Shown one piece after another: positions 13,934-15,145 of a stretch of 15,145 nucleotides of DNA. Under the pieces are notes generated by a model. That model did not search any database. It had not been told where the DNA came from and saw nothing but the letters and a program-made list of their open reading frames with translations. Both the position numbers and the translations under genes were made by a program. Source of the stretch: JBFGCT01 sp041581055. Its GTDB lineage: Bacteria; Actinomycetota; Acidimicrobiia; Acidimicrobiales; Ilumatobacteraceae. Position 1 is the first letter of the stretch; every line of letters begins with the position of its first letter. The stretch spans positions 1-15,145 of the forward strand of contig JBFGCT010000097.1 of the NCBI GenBank assembly GCA_041581055.1, read 5' to 3'.

Positions 13934-14518
13934 TGACGCTGCGTCGCGCGCTGCCTGCTCGACGCGTTCGACGTACGTCGGCCACCAACCGTCGTCGACG
14001 TCGGGCAGGTTGCCGACGCCTTCGCGGTGACCGGTCGACCCGTCGATCCGCTCCCGCAGGATGTCGGCGTGGCCGGCGTGCCGGTTGGTCTCGGCGATCA
14101 TGTGCACGATGATCCAGTGCAGGGTCACGGGGTTGACGTCGGCGGGCCACCACGGGACGGTTCCCGTGGCGTCGAGCGCCAGTTCGGCGATGGTTGCGTC
14201 GGCGTGGGCGGTCGCCCGGCGGTAGAGCGCGAGGATGTCCTCGCGCGTCTCGTCGGCACGGGCATACATGTCCTCGTTCGGTTCCTCGTCGCGGCCGTCC
14301 CACGCGAACCGCTCGCCGTGCGGGCGGTCGAAGGCCTCGCCGAAGTAACCGAGCTCGACGACGGCGAGATGCTTCACCAGCCCGAGCAAGTTGGTGCCGG
14401 TGGCGGTCAGTGGCCGTCGCACGTCGTACTCGGACAAGCCCGCCAGCTTCCACACGAGCGCATCCCTGGCGCTCTGCAGGTAGTGATGCAGCATGTCCTT
14501 GGAATCGGTCGGTTGCAT
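13925..14518 (-). CDS. DinB-superfamily (DUF664, mycothiol-transferase-like) protein
   Basis: A 197-residue protein of the DinB/YfiT-like metalloenzyme fold, closest in my reading to the actinobacterial DUF664 group. Family features are VKHLAVVELGYFGEAFDRP (48-66) and, later, LHWIIVHMIAETNRHAGHAD and ILRERIDGSTGH. Candidate metal ligands are H50, H147 and H150. Some relatives use mycothiol as co-substrate, so a thiol-transferase or detoxification role is possible but not shown. The ATG at 14518 gives normal family length; the frame runs open further upstream, but that would cross the groES promoter and gene. It is divergent from groES, its start 58 bases from the distal CIRCE. The response regulator gene follows 46 bases downstream on the same strand. 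Confidence 0.85.
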   Translation of the reverse strand: MQPTDSKDMLHHYLQSARDALVWKLAGLSEYDVRRPLTATGTNLLGLVKHLAVVELGYFGEAFDRPHGERFAWDGRDEEPNEDMYARADETREDILALYRRATAHADATIAELALDATGTVPWWPADVNPVTLHWIIVHMIAETNRHAGHADILRERIDGSTGHREGVGNLPDVDDGWWPTYVERVEQAARDAASRS

Positions 14519-14576
14519 CGACCGATCATCCCAGACGACTCGATCGCCGGCCCGTCCGAGCGGCCCAAATCGCCGA

Positions 14577-14603
14577 TTAGCACTCTCGGGTGGCGGTTGC
14601 CAA
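14577..14603. promoter_or_regulatory. CIRCE operator 1 (degenerate right arm)
   Basis: The left arm TTAGCACTC is the exact CIRCE consensus. After 9 bases the right arm GGTTGCCAA matches GAGTGCTAA at six of nine positions. It covers the likely groES -35 box and lies 49 bp upstream of the second CIRCE. CIRCE is bound by the repressor HrcA. Confidence 0.7.
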
Positions 14604-14626
14604 CGGCGTGTGATGGCGCATAGGAT
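14597..14626 (+). promoter_or_regulatory. Predicted groESL promoter
   Basis: TTGCCA (14597-14602), an 18-base spacer and TAGGAT (14621-14626) form a sigma-70-type promoter. The predicted start, near 14633, lies inside the second CIRCE, so HrcA would block initiation. Confidence 0.55.
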
Positions 14627-14652
14627 TAGCAGTCGCTCGTAGCGAGTGCTAA
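14626..14652. promoter_or_regulatory. CIRCE operator 2 (near-consensus)
   Basis: TTAGCAGTC (14626-14634), a 9-base spacer and GAGTGCTAA (14644-14652) match CIRCE, TTAGCACTC-N9-GAGTGCTAA, with one mismatch. It is the expected HrcA-binding site controlling groES-groEL in the heat-shock response. Confidence 0.93.
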
Positions 14653-14698
14653 CGAGCGTCAATCCATCCGTGAGAATCGCCATTGGAGGCCTGTACTC

Positions 14699-14992
14699 AT
14701 GAACCTGAAGCCGCTGGACGACCGCATCGTGGTCCGTCCCAACGAGGCGGAGACCCAGACCGCGTCTGGTCTCGTCATCCCCGACACCGCCAAGGAGAAG
14801 CCGCAGCAGGGCGAAGTCCTCGCTGTTGGCCCCGGTCGGCGCTCCGACACGTCGGGTGAGCTGATCCCCGTCGGGATCGACGTCGGCAACACCGTCCTCT
14901 ATTCGAAGTACGGCGGCACCGAGGTCGCCGTCGACGGCGAAGACCTGCTCGTACTCAACAGCCGCGACGTCCTTGCGATCGTCGAGAGCTGA
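14699..14992 (+). CDS. groES: Co-chaperonin GroES
   Basis: GroES is the heptameric lid of the GroEL chaperonin. The 97-residue protein begins MNLKPLDDRIVVRPNEAE. The mobile loop (about residues 18-33, TASGLVIPDTAKEK) binds GroEL and carries the usual hydrophobic LVI tripeptide. GEVLAVGPG, GNTVLYSKYGGTEV and the C-terminal DVLAIVES are family-typical. GGAGG at 14685-14689 lies 9 bases before the ATG. Two CIRCE operators and a promoter precede it, and groEL starts 15 bases after the stop, so the pair forms a heat-inducible operon. Confidence 0.98.
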   Translation: MNLKPLDDRIVVRPNEAETQTASGLVIPDTAKEKPQQGEVLAVGPGRRSDTSGELIPVGIDVGNTVLYSKYGGTEVAVDGEDLLVLNSRDVLAIVES

Positions 14993-15007
14993 GAAGGGAT
15001 CCACAAC

Positions 15008-15145
15008 ATGGCAAAGATTCTCAAATTCGACGATGAGGCGCGCCGCGCCCTCGAGGCCGGCGTCAACAAGCTCGCCGACGCCGTACGCGTGACGATCGGC
15101 CCGAAGGGCCGCAACGTCGTGCTCGACAAGAAGTTCGGCGCTCCG
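15008..15145 (+). CDS. groEL: Chaperonin GroEL (5' part, cut by window end)
   Basis: The first 46 codons of the 60-kDa chaperonin that folds proteins in its ATP-driven cavity with GroES. MAKILKFDDEARRALEAG and VTIGPKGRNVVLDKKFGAP match the N-terminal equatorial domain, including the TIGPKGRNV segment near the nucleotide site. GAAGGGA at 14993-14999 is a suitable ribosome binding site, 8 bases before the ATG. The frame is open to the window edge; whether the rest is intact cannot be seen. Confidence 0.97.
   Translation, partial: MAKILKFDDEARRALEAGVNKLADAVRVTIGPKGRNVVLDKKFGAP

Noticed and set aside
12595..14112. A 505-codon plus-strand open frame across the kinase, regulator and DinB-like genes
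   Set aside because: It is a mirror frame of three well-supported minus-strand genes; the translation is rich in Asp, Arg and Val with no domain.

Overview
This window is very GC-rich and densely packed, and it looks like the chromosome of an actinobacterium. The order alr-tsaE-tsaB-rimI-tsaD followed by groES-groEL is the actinobacterial (e.g. mycobacterial) arrangement. The style of the genes (GerMN/Gmad2 lipoprotein, DUF664 DinB protein, several apparently leaderless starts) would fit a deep-branching lineage such as Acidimicrobiia, but that placement is inference. No mobile element, CRISPR array, tRNA or rRNA gene was recognised, and no gene-free stretch exceeds 300 bases.

Layout. Positions 1-7498 (+ strand) are housekeeping: the tail of an unidentified gene, acpS, an acyl-CoA synthetase, a bifunctional NAD(P)HX repair enzyme (nnr), alr, then tsaE, tsaB, rimI and tsaD. 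From nnr onwards the genes overlap by 1-14 bases, so they are probably cotranscribed. Promoter-like -10 elements directly in front of nnr and tsaE suggest leaderless internal starts. TsaE, TsaB and TsaD are partners in making the tRNA t6A37 modification; RimI acetylates protein N-termini.

Positions 7532-8599 (- strand) encode a lipoprotein with a Pro/Thr repeat linker and GerMN plus Gmad2 domains. Divergent from it, dusB and maf (8735-10461, + strand) overlap by four bases. A 205-base convergent intergenic region follows, with two tandem copies of a long palindrome.

Positions 10667-14518 (- strand) read, in transcription order, a DUF664/DinB-like protein, an OmpR-type response regulator, its sensor kinase, and a secreted trypsin-like protease with a striking Trp/Asp repeat tail. 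A near-identical 22-bp palindromic motif lies in front of both the response regulator and the protease. Each copy comes with a GTTCAGG half-site exactly 20 bases upstream of a -10-like element, which suggests one autoregulated circuit controlling the protease.

Positions 14519-15145 hold the heat-shock control region with two tandem CIRCE operators (HrcA targets), groES, and the first 46 codons of groEL. Relative to the usual actinobacterial order, about 7.2 kb (lipoprotein to DinB) separates tsaD from groES. The most interesting items are the protease tail and its putative two-component circuit, the tandem palindromes, and the double CIRCE.
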